34,465 nt of DNA, taken from the NCBI GenBank assembly GCA_035575035.1, contig DATLYH010000106.1, positions 1-34,465 of the forward strand, in the 5' to 3' direction. The notes under the pieces were generated by a model. The model had not been told where the DNA came from, made no database searches, and saw only the letters and a program-made list of their open reading frames with translations. The position numbers and the translations under genes were made by a program. Of the stretch, positions 22,389 through 31,917 are shown piece by piece; the first letter of the stretch is position 1; each line of letters opens with the position of its first letter. Source of the DNA: DATLYH01 sp035575035. GTDB taxonomy: Bacteria > Planctomycetota > Planctomycetia > Gemmatales > Gemmataceae.

Positions 22389-23423
22389 TCACGGAAGGGT
22401 GACTGTTTCGCCGCCGTTGCGGGTTCCCATCGCCCGCCAGATACTCTGGTTAATCCCATTGGAAATGAACTGGACCGAGCCATCGGCCAAGGCGACGTTT
22501 ACCCCGTTGGGGTGCTTGCTGCGGGCGGCGACGTGGGCCCCTCGGGCGCTCGGGGTCCACCAGGCGTTGCCGCCCAGCGACAAGCATGGCTCGCGGTACG
22601 ACGGGTCAAAAGTCGGGCAGGGGCCGATCGGTCGATCCGCGGCGGTGGAGTTCGGCGTCAGGCTGGCCGAGAACAGTGCCCCGCCCATGTTGCCGTAGAT
22701 GTGGGCCCCGATCGGTCCGCCCCATCCGGCTGACTGGATGGGCACGACCCCTTCCGACAGCAACAAGGTGTTGGAGGTTCCGTCAATGATGTCGGTGATC
22801 CGCGCTCCAGTGGTCTTGGGAGGGCCGCCATCGAAACTCTGGCCGGCGCGAACGCCAAAGACGCCGACGCCCCACGGCCCAGCCGTCGAATCGGTCGGAT
22901 TGCCGTACATGTCGCCGCTGCCGACGCAGCCGCGGTAGTTGCCGCGCAGGTGTCCGAACTGGGTAGTGCCTAGCTCATTCCCCTGTGGTCCCTTGTCGCT
23001 AGGGCAAAGGTAGAGCGGGATCAGGGCGTGCCGCGACTGCCGCAGTCGGGCATCATCACCGATCGGCCCGTTCGGCCCGGGGTAGGATGTCCGGTAGCCG
23101 GTCTGGGGGAGCGTCCAGTATCCCTGGTAGATGGCATCTTGTTCGATATAGGGGAGGATCAGTTGCGTCCAGGTGTAAGTGTCCCAGATGTCGTACTTCC
23201 GACCGTAGGGCATCTCGCCGGTCGTCTGTTGGTAATTGTGACAGGCGAGGGCCATTTGCTTGAGATTGTTGGAACACTTGGCGCGGTTAGCCGCCTCGCG
23301 CACCTTCTGCACCGCCGGCAGTAAGAGCGCAATCAGGATGGCGATGATAGCAATAACGACCAGGAGTTCGATCAGGGTGAACCCTTCTCGACCGCCCCGG
23401 GCACCGGATGGTATTTGCCGCAT
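22389..23423 (-). CDS. DUF1559 protein with prepilin-type N-terminus
   Basis: The 344-residue product begins with a prepilin peptidase site, GFTLIE at 14-19, and a hydrophobic helix of Ile, Ala and Leu residues. KVREAANRAKCSNNLKQM follows, the DUF1559 hallmark of planctomycetes. The C-terminus carries ALADGSVQFISNGIN, a common end motif of the family. The protein is probably processed and anchored like a type II pseudopilin, with the globular part outside the inner membrane. GGAGGAG precedes the ATG. The downstream lipoprotein gene is likely in the same operon, a usual combination for this family. Confidence 0.95.
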   Translation of the reverse strand: MRQIPSGARGGREGFTLIELLVVIAIIAILIALLLPAVQKVREAANRAKCSNNLKQMALACHNYQQTTGEMPYGRKYDIWDTYTWTQLILPYIEQDAIYQGYWTLPQTGYRTSYPGPNGPIGDDARLRQSRHALIPLYLCPSDKGPQGNELGTTQFGHLRGNYRGCVGSGDMYGNPTDSTAGPWGVGVFGVRAGQSFDGGPPKTTGARITDIIDGTSNTLLLSEGVVPIQSAGWGGPIGAHIYGNMGGALFSASLTPNSTAADRPIGPCPTFDPSYREPCLSLGGNAWWTPSARGAHVAARSKHPNGVNVALADGSVQFISNGINQSIWRAMGTRNGGETVTLP

Positions 23424-23721
23424 GACACTCCTCCAGATGGGGATGACAAGGGCGACGAACCGCTGCAGTATTTGCAGGAGAAAGAAGGACTACAGGAATT
23501 GAAAATACCTACCCCGGGCCGCAGAGTCAAAGAGTTTTCGGAAGGCGAGCCACAGGCCCCGTCAGGGGCGGTGTGTTGGGAAGAGCGTTCGTTGCCCGGC
23601 GCGCGACAGCCACTATTCGCGGCACGCCTCATCCGGAACCGTTATAATCATCAGACTACCAGCGTGCCGCGGGACCGGCCAAGGAACGGCCGCCTGGGCC
23701 ATCCACCTACGGGGATCGACC
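23424..23721 (+). promoter_or_regulatory. Divergent intergenic region with a candidate glgP promoter box
   Basis: TATAAT occurs at 23643-23648, 74 bp before glgP, in the same TTATAAT context seen upstream of the helicase and the ABC permease. No good -35 match is found at standard spacing. No gene is supported in the gap. Confidence 0.35.
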
Positions 23722-26178
23722 ATGGGCGCAGACATCCTCAAACAGTACGAGTGCGGGCCGTTCCACTTCGCGCACAGCGATTATTACGACCGCCATGTCG
23801 TCTTTGACCATGTTGTCAGCCTGGAACGGGCCAGCCAGCGCGAGCGGTTCGAGGCGGTGGCTCGGTCGCTCCGCGACCTGCTGACGCAGCGCTGGCTGCT
23901 GACCCAAGAAACCCACGACCGGGTCAACCCCAAGCGCGTCTACTACCTGTCGATGGAGTTTCTCATCGGCCGGTCGCTGGTCAACAACATCATCAACCTG
24001 GGAGTCGAAGACTTCGTCCGCGAGGACCTCCGCTCCGACCCGCGGCAGGACTGGACCGCCGTCGTCGAGCAGGAGCCGGATGCCGGCCTGGGCAACGGCG
24101 GCCTGGGCCGGCTGGCCGCCTGCTTCATCGACTCGCTGGCCACGCTCCAGATCCCGGCGATCGGCTATGGCCTGCGCTACGAGTACGGCATCTTCCGTCA
24201 GGAGATCAAGGATGGCTATCAGGTCGAGAGCCCCGACAACTGGCTGCGCCGGCCCGACCCGTGGGAGGTGGTCCGCCCGGGCGAAACCGTACACGTCCAC
24301 GTTAACGCTACCGTCCAGGTGCGCAACGGCGTTCCTCAGCTGGTCGGCGGCCATCCCACCACCCTGCTAGGCATCCCCCACGACCGGCCGGTCGTCGGCT
24401 ACGGCGGCAAGACCATCAATACGCTCCGCCTTTGGGAGGCGGCTTCACCGGACTTCTTTGACCTGGGCGAGTTCAGCAGCGGCGAGTTCTTCGACGCGGT
24501 ACACGATCGGGTGGTGGCCGAGAACCTGACCCGCGTCCTTTACCCCGACGACTCTACCCCCGCCGGCCGAGGGCTCCGCTTCGCCCAGGAGTACTTCCTG
24601 GTCGCCTGCTCGCTGGCCGACATCATCGCCCGCTTCCGCCGCGGCAACAACGACTGGCACGCCCTGCCCGACAAGGTAGCCATCCAGCTCAACGACACTC
24701 ACCCCTCCCTTGCCGTGGCCGAACTGATGCGCCTCCTCCTCGACGACGCCCACCTCGGCTGGGATGAGGCCTGGGACCTGACCGTGCGAACGCTGGCCTA
24801 CACCAATCACACCCTCCTTCCCGAGGCCCTGGAGAAGTGGCCGGTCACGCTCTTCGAGACGCTGCTGCCGCGGCAGCTGGAAATCATCTACGAGATCAAC
24901 CGCCGCTTCCTCAACGAGGTGCGGGCCCGCTACCCCGGCGATGGCGATCGGGTCCGGCGCATGAGCCTGATCGAGGAGACGCCGACGCGCCAGGTGCGCA
25001 TGGCCCACCTGGCGGTTGTCGGCACCCACAGCACCAACGGCGTCTCCGCCATCCACTCGACGCTGCTCCGCCAGAAGACGCTGGCCGACTTCGCCGAGAT
25101 GTTCCCCCAGCGCTTCAACAACAAGACCAACGGCGTCACGCCGCGGCGCTGGCTGTTGCTGGCCAACCCGCCGCTTGCCCGGCTGATCACCGAGGCGATC
25201 GGCGACGGCTGGCCCACCGACCTGGAGCAGCTCCGCAAACTCCGCCCCCTGGCCGAGGACCCCGCCTTCCGCGAGAAGTTCCGCCAGGCCAAGCGGCAGG
25301 CGAAGGCCCGCTTCACCGATTGGGTCCGGTCAACGACTGGGCAGCAGGTCGATCCGGACACGATCTTCGACTGCCAGGTCAAGCGCATCCACGAGTACAA
25401 ACGGCAACTGCTCAACATTCTGCACATCATTGTCCTGTACAACCGCCTCCGCCAGGACCCGAAGCTCGATGTGCCGCCGCGCACCTTCTTCTTCGCCGGC
25501 AAGGCGGCGCCGGCGTACCGCTTGGCCAAGCTGATCATCAAACTGATCAACAATGTCGCCGGCACGATCGACGGCGACCCGGCGATGCGCGGCCGGCTGA
25601 AGGTGCTCTTCCTGCCCGACTACAACGTATCGCTGGCAGAGCGGATCATCCCCGCCGCCGACGTGTCAGAGCAGATCTCCACTGCCGGCTACGAGGCCAG
25701 CGGCACCAGCAACATGAAGTTCATGATGAACGGCGCGTTGACCGTCGGCACCCGCGATGGCGCGACCATCGAAATGGCCCAGGAGGCGGGCGAAGAGAAC
25801 TTCTTCCTCTTCGGCCTGACAGCGGACCAGGTGCCGAACAGCCGCGGCTGGTATAGCCGGTGGCACTACGAGAACGAGCCGGAGACACGCCAGGCGCTCG
25901 ACCTGATCTTCACGGACCACTTCAGCCGCTACGAGCCGGGCATCTTCGGCCCAATCCGGGACATGCTGCTGACGCAGGGGGACTACTACGTACACCTGGC
26001 TGACCTGAAGCCCTACATCGAGGCCCAGACCCGTGTCGGCGAGCTGTACCGCGATCCCGAGACCTGGGCGCGCAAGGCGATCCTCAACATAGCCGGTGCC
26101 GGCAAGTTCTCCAGCGACCGCACCATCCGGGAATACGCCGCCGACATCTGGAAAGCCGAGCCGTGCCCCATACCGTAG
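23722..26178 (+). CDS. glgP: Glycogen/maltodextrin phosphorylase
   Basis: This 818-residue PLP enzyme phosphorolyses alpha-1,4-glucan to glucose 1-phosphate. The family motifs are present in order: YYLSMEFLIGRSL, the glycine-rich DAGLGNGGLGRLAACF, IPAIGYGLRYEYGIFRQ, NDTHPSLAVAELMR, and the catalytic-site region around TNGVTPRRWL. The PLP lysine is Lys666 in ASGTSNMKFMMNG. Length is typical of bacterial enzymes. It is followed by pgm, which converts glucose 1-phosphate to glucose 6-phosphate, so the pair forms a glycogen-breakdown unit. Confidence 0.97.
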   Translation: MGADILKQYECGPFHFAHSDYYDRHVVFDHVVSLERASQRERFEAVARSLRDLLTQRWLLTQETHDRVNPKRVYYLSMEFLIGRSLVNNIINLGVEDFVREDLRSDPRQDWTAVVEQEPDAGLGNGGLGRLAACFIDSLATLQIPAIGYGLRYEYGIFRQEIKDGYQVESPDNWLRRPDPWEVVRPGETVHVHVNATVQVRNGVPQLVGGHPTTLLGIPHDRPVVGYGGKTINTLRLWEAASPDFFDLGEFSSGEFFDAVHDRVVAENLTRVLYPDDSTPAGRGLRFAQEYFLVACSLADIIARFRRGNNDWHALPDKVAIQLNDTHPSLAVAELMRLLLDDAHLGWDEAWDLTVRTLAYTNHTLLPEALEKWPVTLFETLLPRQLEIIYEINRRFLNEVRARYPGDGDRVRRMSLIEETPTRQVRMAHLAVVGTHSTNGVSAIHSTLLRQKTLADFAEMFPQRFNNKTNGVTPRRWLLLANPPLARLITEAIGDGWPTDLEQLRKLRPLAEDPAFREKFRQAKRQAKARFTDWVRSTTGQQVDPDTIFDCQVKRIHEYKRQLLNILHIIVLYNRLRQDPKLDVPPRTFFFAGKAAPAYRLAKLIIKLINNVAGTIDGDPAMRGRLKVLFLPDYNVSLAERIIPAADVSEQISTAGYEASGTSNMKFMMNGALTVGTRDGATIEMAQEAGEENFFLFGLTADQVPNSRGWYSRWHYENEPETRQALDLIFTDHFSRYEPGIFGPIRDMLLTQGDYYVHLADLKPYIEAQTRVGELYRDPETWARKAILNIAGAGKFSSDRTIREYAADIWKAEPCPIP

Positions 26179-26204
26179 TCCGGGGATACCAATGGGAGGA
26201 AATC

Positions 26205-27854
26205 ATGGCCATCCATCCGCTGGCGGGCAAGCCGGCCCCCGCCGACCTGCTTGTTGACGTGGCCCGGCTGGAGCGGGAGTACCACCAGCGCCGGCCCGAT
26301 CTGAGCGACCCGCGCCAACTGGTCAGCTTCGGCACCAGCGGCCATCGCGGTACGCCGCTCGACGGCACCTTCACCGCGGCGCACATCCAGGCCATCACCC
26401 AGGCGATCTGCGAGTACCGTCAGAGCCAGGGAATCGACGGCCCCCTTTTCATGGGTAAGGACAGCCACGCGCTGTCGGGACCGGCCCAGCGCACTGCCCT
26501 GGAAGTGCTCGCCGCCAACGGCGTCACGACCGTCATCCAGCGCGACGATGGCTTCACCCCGACGCCGGTCATCTCGCGGATGATTCTGGTCTACAACCGC
26601 GACCGCCGGGAGCACCTCGCCGACGGCATCATCATCACGCCGTCGCACAACCCGCCGGAGGACGGCGGCTTCAAGTACAACCCGCCCAACGGCGGCCCCG
26701 CCGACACCGATGTTACTCGTTGGATCCAGGAGCGCGCCAACCATCTTCTCCGAGCCGGCAACGCCGCGGTCAAGCGCATCCCCTTCGCAAGGGCGTTGCA
26801 AGCCCCGACGACGCGCCAGGAAGACTTCATCCTTCCCTACGTCAACGATCTGCGGAACGTCGTTGATCTGGATGCTGTTCGCGCCGCCGGGCTGGAGCTG
26901 GGCGTGGATCCGCTCGGCGGCGCCTCGGTCCGCTACTGGGAGCCGATTGCCTCTGTCTACGACCTGAAGATCACGGTGGTCAACCCCCGGATCGATCCGA
27001 CGTTCGGCTTCATGACGGTGGATCACGACGGCAAGATCCGGATGGACTGCTCCAGTCCCTACGCCATGGCCGGCCTGGTCGGATTGAAGGACCGCTACCG
27101 GGTCGCCTTCGGCAACGACCCGGACGCCGACCGGCACGGGATCGTCACACCGTCGGCGGGACTGATGAATCCCAACCACTTCCTGGCCGTCGCCATCCGT
27201 TATCTGCTCACTCACCGGCCCCGCTGGCCGGCCCACGCCGCGGTCGGCAAAACGCTAGTCAGCAGCAGCCTGATTGACCGAGTGGTGCAGGCCTTGGGCC
27301 GTCGGCTGGCGGAGGTGCCGGTCGGCTTCAAGTGGTTTGCCCCGGGGCTGTTCGACGGCTCGTACTGCTTTGGCGGCGAAGAGAGCGCCGGGGCCAGCTT
27401 CCTGCGGCAGGACGGCACCGTCTGGACCACCGACAAGGACGGCATCATCATGGACCTGTTGGCCGCGGAGATCACCGCCATCACCGGCAAGGACCCAGGC
27501 GAGCACTACCGAGAGTTGACGGCTACCTTCGGGACGCCGTATTACACCCGTCTCGACGCACCGGCCACGCCGGAGCAGAAGGCCCGGTTGCAGGGGCTGA
27601 CTCCTGAGGCGGTGAAGACGGCGACGCTGGCCGGCGAGCCGATCATCGCCAAGCTCACCCGGGCGCCGGGCAACAATGCCCCGATCGGTGGGCTGAAGGT
27701 TATCACGGCGAACGGTTGGTTCGCGGCCCGGCCGTCGGGCACGGAGAACATCTATAAAATCTACGCCGAGAGCTTCCAGGGCCCGGACCACCTTGACGCC
27801 ATCGTGGCCGAGGCCCAGCGGATCGTGACGGCGGCGCTGGCGGACGGCTCGTAG
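26205..27854 (+). CDS. pgm: Alpha-D-glucose phosphate-specific phosphoglucomutase
   Basis: The 549-residue product interconverts glucose 1-phosphate and glucose 6-phosphate. It begins MAIHPLAGKPAP, like E. coli Pgm. It contains KFGTSGHRG-type sequence (SFGTSGHRGTPLD), the active phosphoserine Ser147 in ITPSHNPPEDGG, the metal-binding loop DPDADRHG and the substrate loop GEESAG. The ATG at 26205 has GGGAGGA upstream. The longer frame overlaps the glgP end and is rejected. It starts 26 bp after glgP and is expected to be co-transcribed. Confidence 0.97.
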   Translation: MAIHPLAGKPAPADLLVDVARLEREYHQRRPDLSDPRQLVSFGTSGHRGTPLDGTFTAAHIQAITQAICEYRQSQGIDGPLFMGKDSHALSGPAQRTALEVLAANGVTTVIQRDDGFTPTPVISRMILVYNRDRREHLADGIIITPSHNPPEDGGFKYNPPNGGPADTDVTRWIQERANHLLRAGNAAVKRIPFARALQAPTTRQEDFILPYVNDLRNVVDLDAVRAAGLELGVDPLGGASVRYWEPIASVYDLKITVVNPRIDPTFGFMTVDHDGKIRMDCSSPYAMAGLVGLKDRYRVAFGNDPDADRHGIVTPSAGLMNPNHFLAVAIRYLLTHRPRWPAHAAVGKTLVSSSLIDRVVQALGRRLAEVPVGFKWFAPGLFDGSYCFGGEESAGASFLRQDGTVWTTDKDGIIMDLLAAEITAITGKDPGEHYRELTATFGTPYYTRLDAPATPEQKARLQGLTPEAVKTATLAGEPIIAKLTRAPGNNAPIGGLKVITANGWFAARPSGTENIYKIYAESFQGPDHLDAIVAEAQRIVTAALADGS

Positions 27855-27889
27855 CAATCGGCAACCATTCAACCAAGAAGGAGCCGCAC

Positions 27890-29146
27890 ATGGATAGCAA
27901 GCGATGGGGTTTCCCGTGTCTCTGGGCACTGCTCGTGGGCGGCGCGCTGGCGGCCCTTGGCAGCGGGACGGTAGCCGCCGCCGAGCAGCGCCCCAACATC
28001 GTTCTTATCATGGTGGACGACATCGGCATCGGCGGCTTCAGCTGCTACGGCAGCGACAAGTACCAGACGCCGCAGATCGATGCCCTGGCCCAAAGCGGCG
28101 TCCGTTTCGAGCACTGCTTTTCGATGGCCCTGTGCGGGCCGTCGCGCGCCTGTCTGCTTACCGGCCGCTACGCCTTCCGCACCGGCATGACCGGCAATAA
28201 CACGGGCAAGAAGGTCACGCCGGACCGGGAGGTCTGCGTTGCCCGTGTCCTCCGGGAAGCGGGATACACGACCGCGTTCGCCGGCAAGTGGAACCAACTC
28301 AGCTACCTGAACTCGCCCGAGGACGCGCGGCGGTGGGGCTGGGACGAGTACCTGGTCTGGGATTCGTCAGACAGCCCCGGCCGGTACTGGAAGCCCCGCT
28401 ATTACAAGAACGGCGAGCTGCTCCGCGGCGTCGAGGACCGGTACGGGCCCGACCTGTGCCACGAGTTCGCCGTTGATTTCATCAGCCGCCATAAGGACCG
28501 GCCGTTCTTCCTGTATTGCCCGATGGTCCTGGTGCACGGACCGATCATGCGGACGCCGGATAGCCCGCCGGGAAGCAAGGACCTGCGGCGCGACATGGTG
28601 GCCTACATGGATAAACTGGTCGGCAAACTCGTCGAGGAGCTGGGGCGGCAGAAGTTGCTGGAGCGGACCGTGATCCTGTTCACCAGTGACAACGGCACGC
28701 CCGGTACCGACACAATCGGCGGCAAGGCTATTGACGGCCGCAAGGGATCAATGCAGGAGGGCGGCACCCGGGTGCCGCTGATTGTCAGCTGGAAAGGGAC
28801 CATTGCCGCGGGCCGGGTTTGCAGCGACCTGGTCGATTTCAGTGATTTCTTCCCCACGCTGGTCGAGCTGGCGGGGGCCAAGCCGCCGTCCGGCGTGGTC
28901 CTCGACGGTCGGAGTTTTGTCCCCCAGCTCCTGGGCCGACCGGGCAACCCGCGCGAATGGGTGTACGTCCAGTTGCAGGACCGCCGCTATGTCCGCGACA
29001 AGCGGTGGAAGCTGTACGGCGACGGCACACTATGTGATATGAAGGACGCGCCGTTCCGAGAGATTGTGATCGAGAAGGGGACCGAGGACGGTCCGGCCGC
29101 GGAGGCGCGCAAGCGGCTCCAGGCGGTCCTGGACCGGTTGAACTAA
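27890..29146 (+). CDS. Secreted sulfatase (S1 family)
   Basis: This 418-residue sulfatase would hydrolyse sulfate esters in the periplasm or outside the cell. A Sec signal (to about AAA|EQRP, residues 1-31) is followed by NIVLIMVDDIGIGG with metal ligands Asp43 and Asp44. The formylglycine site CGPSR has Cys82, which needs activation by a formylglycine-generating enzyme. A second metal site is TSDNGT. Sulfatases are greatly expanded in planctomycetes. It is 36 bp after pgm on the same strand, so it may share a transcript with glgP-pgm, although a functional link is unclear. AAGGAG precedes the ATG. Confidence 0.94.
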   Translation: MDSKRWGFPCLWALLVGGALAALGSGTVAAAEQRPNIVLIMVDDIGIGGFSCYGSDKYQTPQIDALAQSGVRFEHCFSMALCGPSRACLLTGRYAFRTGMTGNNTGKKVTPDREVCVARVLREAGYTTAFAGKWNQLSYLNSPEDARRWGWDEYLVWDSSDSPGRYWKPRYYKNGELLRGVEDRYGPDLCHEFAVDFISRHKDRPFFLYCPMVLVHGPIMRTPDSPPGSKDLRRDMVAYMDKLVGKLVEELGRQKLLERTVILFTSDNGTPGTDTIGGKAIDGRKGSMQEGGTRVPLIVSWKGTIAAGRVCSDLVDFSDFFPTLVELAGAKPPSGVVLDGRSFVPQLLGRPGNPREWVYVQLQDRRYVRDKRWKLYGDGTLCDMKDAPFREIVIEKGTEDGPAAEARKRLQAVLDRLN

Positions 29147-29160
29147 ACTCCGGGCCATTC

Positions 29161-29260
29161 TTCTCCCCTCTCCTCCTGTGGGGGCGAGGGGTTGGGGGTG
29201 AGGGGGCAATTACTTCTCCCCTCTCCCCTGTGGGGGCGAGGGGTTGGGGGTGAGGGGGCC
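29161..29260. repeat. Two tandem CCCTCACCCC-family units upstream of lpdA
   Basis: Two nearly identical units (29161-29207 and 29214-29260) each read TTCTCCCCTCTCC, then GTGGGGGCGAGGGG and TTGGGGGTGAGGGGG. They are 53 bp apart in phase. The second unit ends two bases before the lpdA ATG, so its GTGAGGGGG is the only SD-like sequence for that gene. Confidence 0.85.
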
Positions 29261-29261
29261 G

Positions 29262-30665
29262 ATGGCGGAGCGCTATGACCTGGTTGTGATCGGGGCCGGT
29301 CCCGGCGGCTACGTCGCCGCCATCCGGGCGGCTCAACTCGGCCTGAAGGTTGCCTGTGTCGATAAGCGCCCGGTGCTGGGTGGCACCTGTCTGAATATCG
29401 GCTGCATCCCCAGTAAGGCGCTGCTCGACTCCAGCGAGCTGTTCGCCCTGGCCCGTTCGCGCCTCGCCCGCCACGGCATTCAGATCGGCGACGTGAAGTT
29501 TGACCTCAAGGCGATGATGGCCCGCAAGGACCACGTCGTCAAGGGACTCACCGACGGCCTCGCCTACCTCTTCAAAAAGCACCAGATAACCTTCATCCAC
29601 GGCACGGCTCGGCTCGGTCCAGGGGGCAAGGTCATCGTCAAAAGCGCCAAGGAAGAGGCCGTCATCCTGGAAGGAAAGTCGATCGTGTTGGCGACCGGGA
29701 GTGAGCCGGCCAGTCTGTCGGCCCTGCCGTTCGACGGCGTCTCGATCGTCAGCTCCACCGAGGCGCTGTCCTTCGACAAGGTGCCCGAGCATCTGATCGT
29801 GGTCGGCGCCGGTTACATCGGGCTGGAGCTGGGCTCGGTCTGGAACCGCCTTGGCTCCAAGGTGACGGTCGTCGAGTTCTTGCCGCGCATCGTGGCCGGG
29901 GCGGACCAGGAAATTGCTGCGGCATTGCACAAGGCGCTGGCCAGGCAGGGGCTGGTATTCCATCTGGAAACCCGCGTCACCGGCGCTTCCACCCAGGGAG
30001 GCGAGGTGATCGTCAATGCCATGGCACGCGATCGGGAGGTGCTCTTCCAGGGGGACAAGGTACTGGTGGCGGTGGGTCGGCGGCCGTACACCACGGGGCT
30101 GGGCCTGGAGGAAATCGGCGTCCAGCTGGAGGAGGGGACGGGGCGAGTGGTGGTCGATGAAAACTTACAGACCACGGTGCCGGGGATCTACGCCATCGGC
30201 GACCTGGTCGCCGGCCCGATGCTGGCCCACAAGGCGGAGGAGGAGGGGATCGCGGTCGTGGAGCGGCTGGCGGGCCGGAAGACACACGTCAATTACCAGA
30301 CCATCCCCAGTGTGATTTACACCTGGCCGGAGCTGGCCAGCGTCGGGCTGACCGAGGAGCAGGTCAAGGAGAGCGGCCGGGAGTACCGCGTGGGCAAGTT
30401 CCCCTTCAGCGCCAGCGGCCGGGCACGCTGCCTGGATGAGGCGGACGGGATGGTCAAGGTGATTGCCGACGCCCGCACCGACCGGCTGCTGGGGGTACAC
30501 ATCCTTGGCCCGCGGGCCTCCGACCTGATCGCCGAGGCGGTCACCTTCATGGAATTTGCCGGCAGTGCCGAGGACATCGCCCGTACCTGCCACGCCCACC
30601 CCAGCCTGTCCGAGGCCATCCGCGAGGCGGCCCTGGCCGTTGACCGGCGGGCCATCCATGTCTGA
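29262..30665 (+). CDS. lpdA: Dihydrolipoamide dehydrogenase
   Basis: The 467-residue flavoprotein reoxidises dihydrolipoamide in 2-oxoacid dehydrogenase or glycine-cleavage complexes. The FAD site GAGPGG is at 11-16 and the redox disulfide CLNIGC at Cys43 and Cys48. The second nucleotide site is GAGYIGLELG, and the FAD-contact motif TTVPGIYAIGD and the base pair His-Glu in HAHPSLSE follow near the end. All active-site residues are present. The start follows directly after two GC-rich repeat units. No E1 or E2 partner gene is adjacent. Confidence 0.97.
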   Translation: MAERYDLVVIGAGPGGYVAAIRAAQLGLKVACVDKRPVLGGTCLNIGCIPSKALLDSSELFALARSRLARHGIQIGDVKFDLKAMMARKDHVVKGLTDGLAYLFKKHQITFIHGTARLGPGGKVIVKSAKEEAVILEGKSIVLATGSEPASLSALPFDGVSIVSSTEALSFDKVPEHLIVVGAGYIGLELGSVWNRLGSKVTVVEFLPRIVAGADQEIAAALHKALARQGLVFHLETRVTGASTQGGEVIVNAMARDREVLFQGDKVLVAVGRRPYTTGLGLEEIGVQLEEGTGRVVVDENLQTTVPGIYAIGDLVAGPMLAHKAEEEGIAVVERLAGRKTHVNYQTIPSVIYTWPELASVGLTEEQVKESGREYRVGKFPFSASGRARCLDEADGMVKVIADARTDRLLGVHILGPRASDLIAEAVTFMEFAGSAEDIARTCHAHPSLSEAIREAALAVDRRAIHV

Positions 30666-30831
30666 GAGGCGGCAAAGCCGGCATGTCGTGCTCTGGTCCA
30701 CCTGTCGGCGGCAAAAACCGCTCCAACCGGGCCGCCCGACCATTTTCCGGAAAACGCCACGTCGCCACAATGGAAAGGTTAAAGCCGCCGGCGGAAGCCG
30801 CCATTCGCCGGGGCGCCACCACGGGACCGAC

Positions 30832-31725
30832 ATGTACGCCGCTGCTTCCATCCCGCCGGGCCACTCGCTTCCGCGGCAAGGTAAACCACCGGGACCGGCC
30901 GGGGTCTGCGGCATCCTTGTAATGTTGATCCTGCTCCTACCTGCCGAGCTTTTCGCCGGCCCACCCCCCTCACCCGGCAGTTCCCGCCCCAGCCTGCGCG
31001 ACTCGCAGCTGACGCTCCAGGCCCGCCAGGTCCTGACGCAGGATGAGCTGCTCGCCCCGTTGAACCTGGGTGTCAGCGTCCGGCAAGGCGTGGCCACGGT
31101 CTGGGGACCGGTCCCGTCGGAGGCTGCGGCCCGCCGGGCCGTGGAACGACTGCGACAAGTGCAGGGACTGCTCGACATCCGCAGCCAGATGTACATCCGC
31201 CCGGCGGACGACCCGACGGCCGAACCGCCCCTTTCCCGCGAGCCGCTGCGGCCCCCCCTGCTGCCGCTGGAGCCGCGGTCGGCCGGCGCCCTGATGGGCC
31301 GGCCCGGCGAAGCAGGAGTGGCTCCGGGGCAAACGCTCAAGGCCCCGCGCGGCGCCGGCCGAGACTGGCGAGCGGCCGGGGTGAGCCGTCCGGGCTACCC
31401 GCGCGGCCTGGCGGAGGCGGTCGCCCTTCTGCCACCCGTCCCGGCATCGACCGATCGCGCGCCGCCGGAGACTTTCTCCAGCCTGCCGCTGCTGATCGAA
31501 CAACTGCGGCAGACCGACCCGCGTTACCAACAGATTCATCCGCAGGTCCAGGGGGGCGCGGTCCATCTTTATGGCACGGTGGCCCGCTGGGAAGACATGC
31601 TTGACTTCGCCGAGGCGGTCTCGCGCCTCCCCAGGGTGGAGCGCGTCATCATCCAGCGCGTGCAGACCGACTCCCGCCTCGCGCCGGGGGGCGGCGTCCT
31701 CTCCCGGGAAGAACCGTCCCCGTAG
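30832..31725 (+). CDS. Secreted protein with two BON-like domains
   Basis: The 297-residue product has a probable signal peptide with hydrophobic segment GVCGILVMLILLLPAELFA, cleaved near AELFA|G. A BON-like domain follows (about 45-105), with VSVRQGVATVWGPVPSEAAA. A Pro/Arg-rich linker of about 90 residues leads to a second BON-like domain (about 215-280) with HPQVQGGAVHLYGTVAR. BON domains bind phospholipids or other ligands in the periplasm. The start is uncertain: the ATG at 30832 has no good SD, and an internal ATG at 30922 would give a short signal. It is about 165 bp after lpdA. Confidence 0.65.
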   Translation: MYAAASIPPGHSLPRQGKPPGPAGVCGILVMLILLLPAELFAGPPPSPGSSRPSLRDSQLTLQARQVLTQDELLAPLNLGVSVRQGVATVWGPVPSEAAARRAVERLRQVQGLLDIRSQMYIRPADDPTAEPPLSREPLRPPLLPLEPRSAGALMGRPGEAGVAPGQTLKAPRGAGRDWRAAGVSRPGYPRGLAEAVALLPPVPASTDRAPPETFSSLPLLIEQLRQTDPRYQQIHPQVQGGAVHLYGTVARWEDMLDFAEAVSRLPRVERVIIQRVQTDSRLAPGGGVLSREEPSP

Positions 31726-31917
31726 ATACAGGGAGCAAGCCATGTCCGGGCCTTCGTCGGCTGCCGAGCCTGACGGACGTGCCGGACGCAGGGATGTCCC
31801 GGTCCAGGCGGCCGTTCGTTTTTCCCTAGCCGCCTTCCGCGCTGTGCCCAGGTTGAGTTATGGTGGGAGGGGTGAGGAAAGACAGCAAGGCCCGGCAATC
31901 GAGGAGAGAAATATCCC

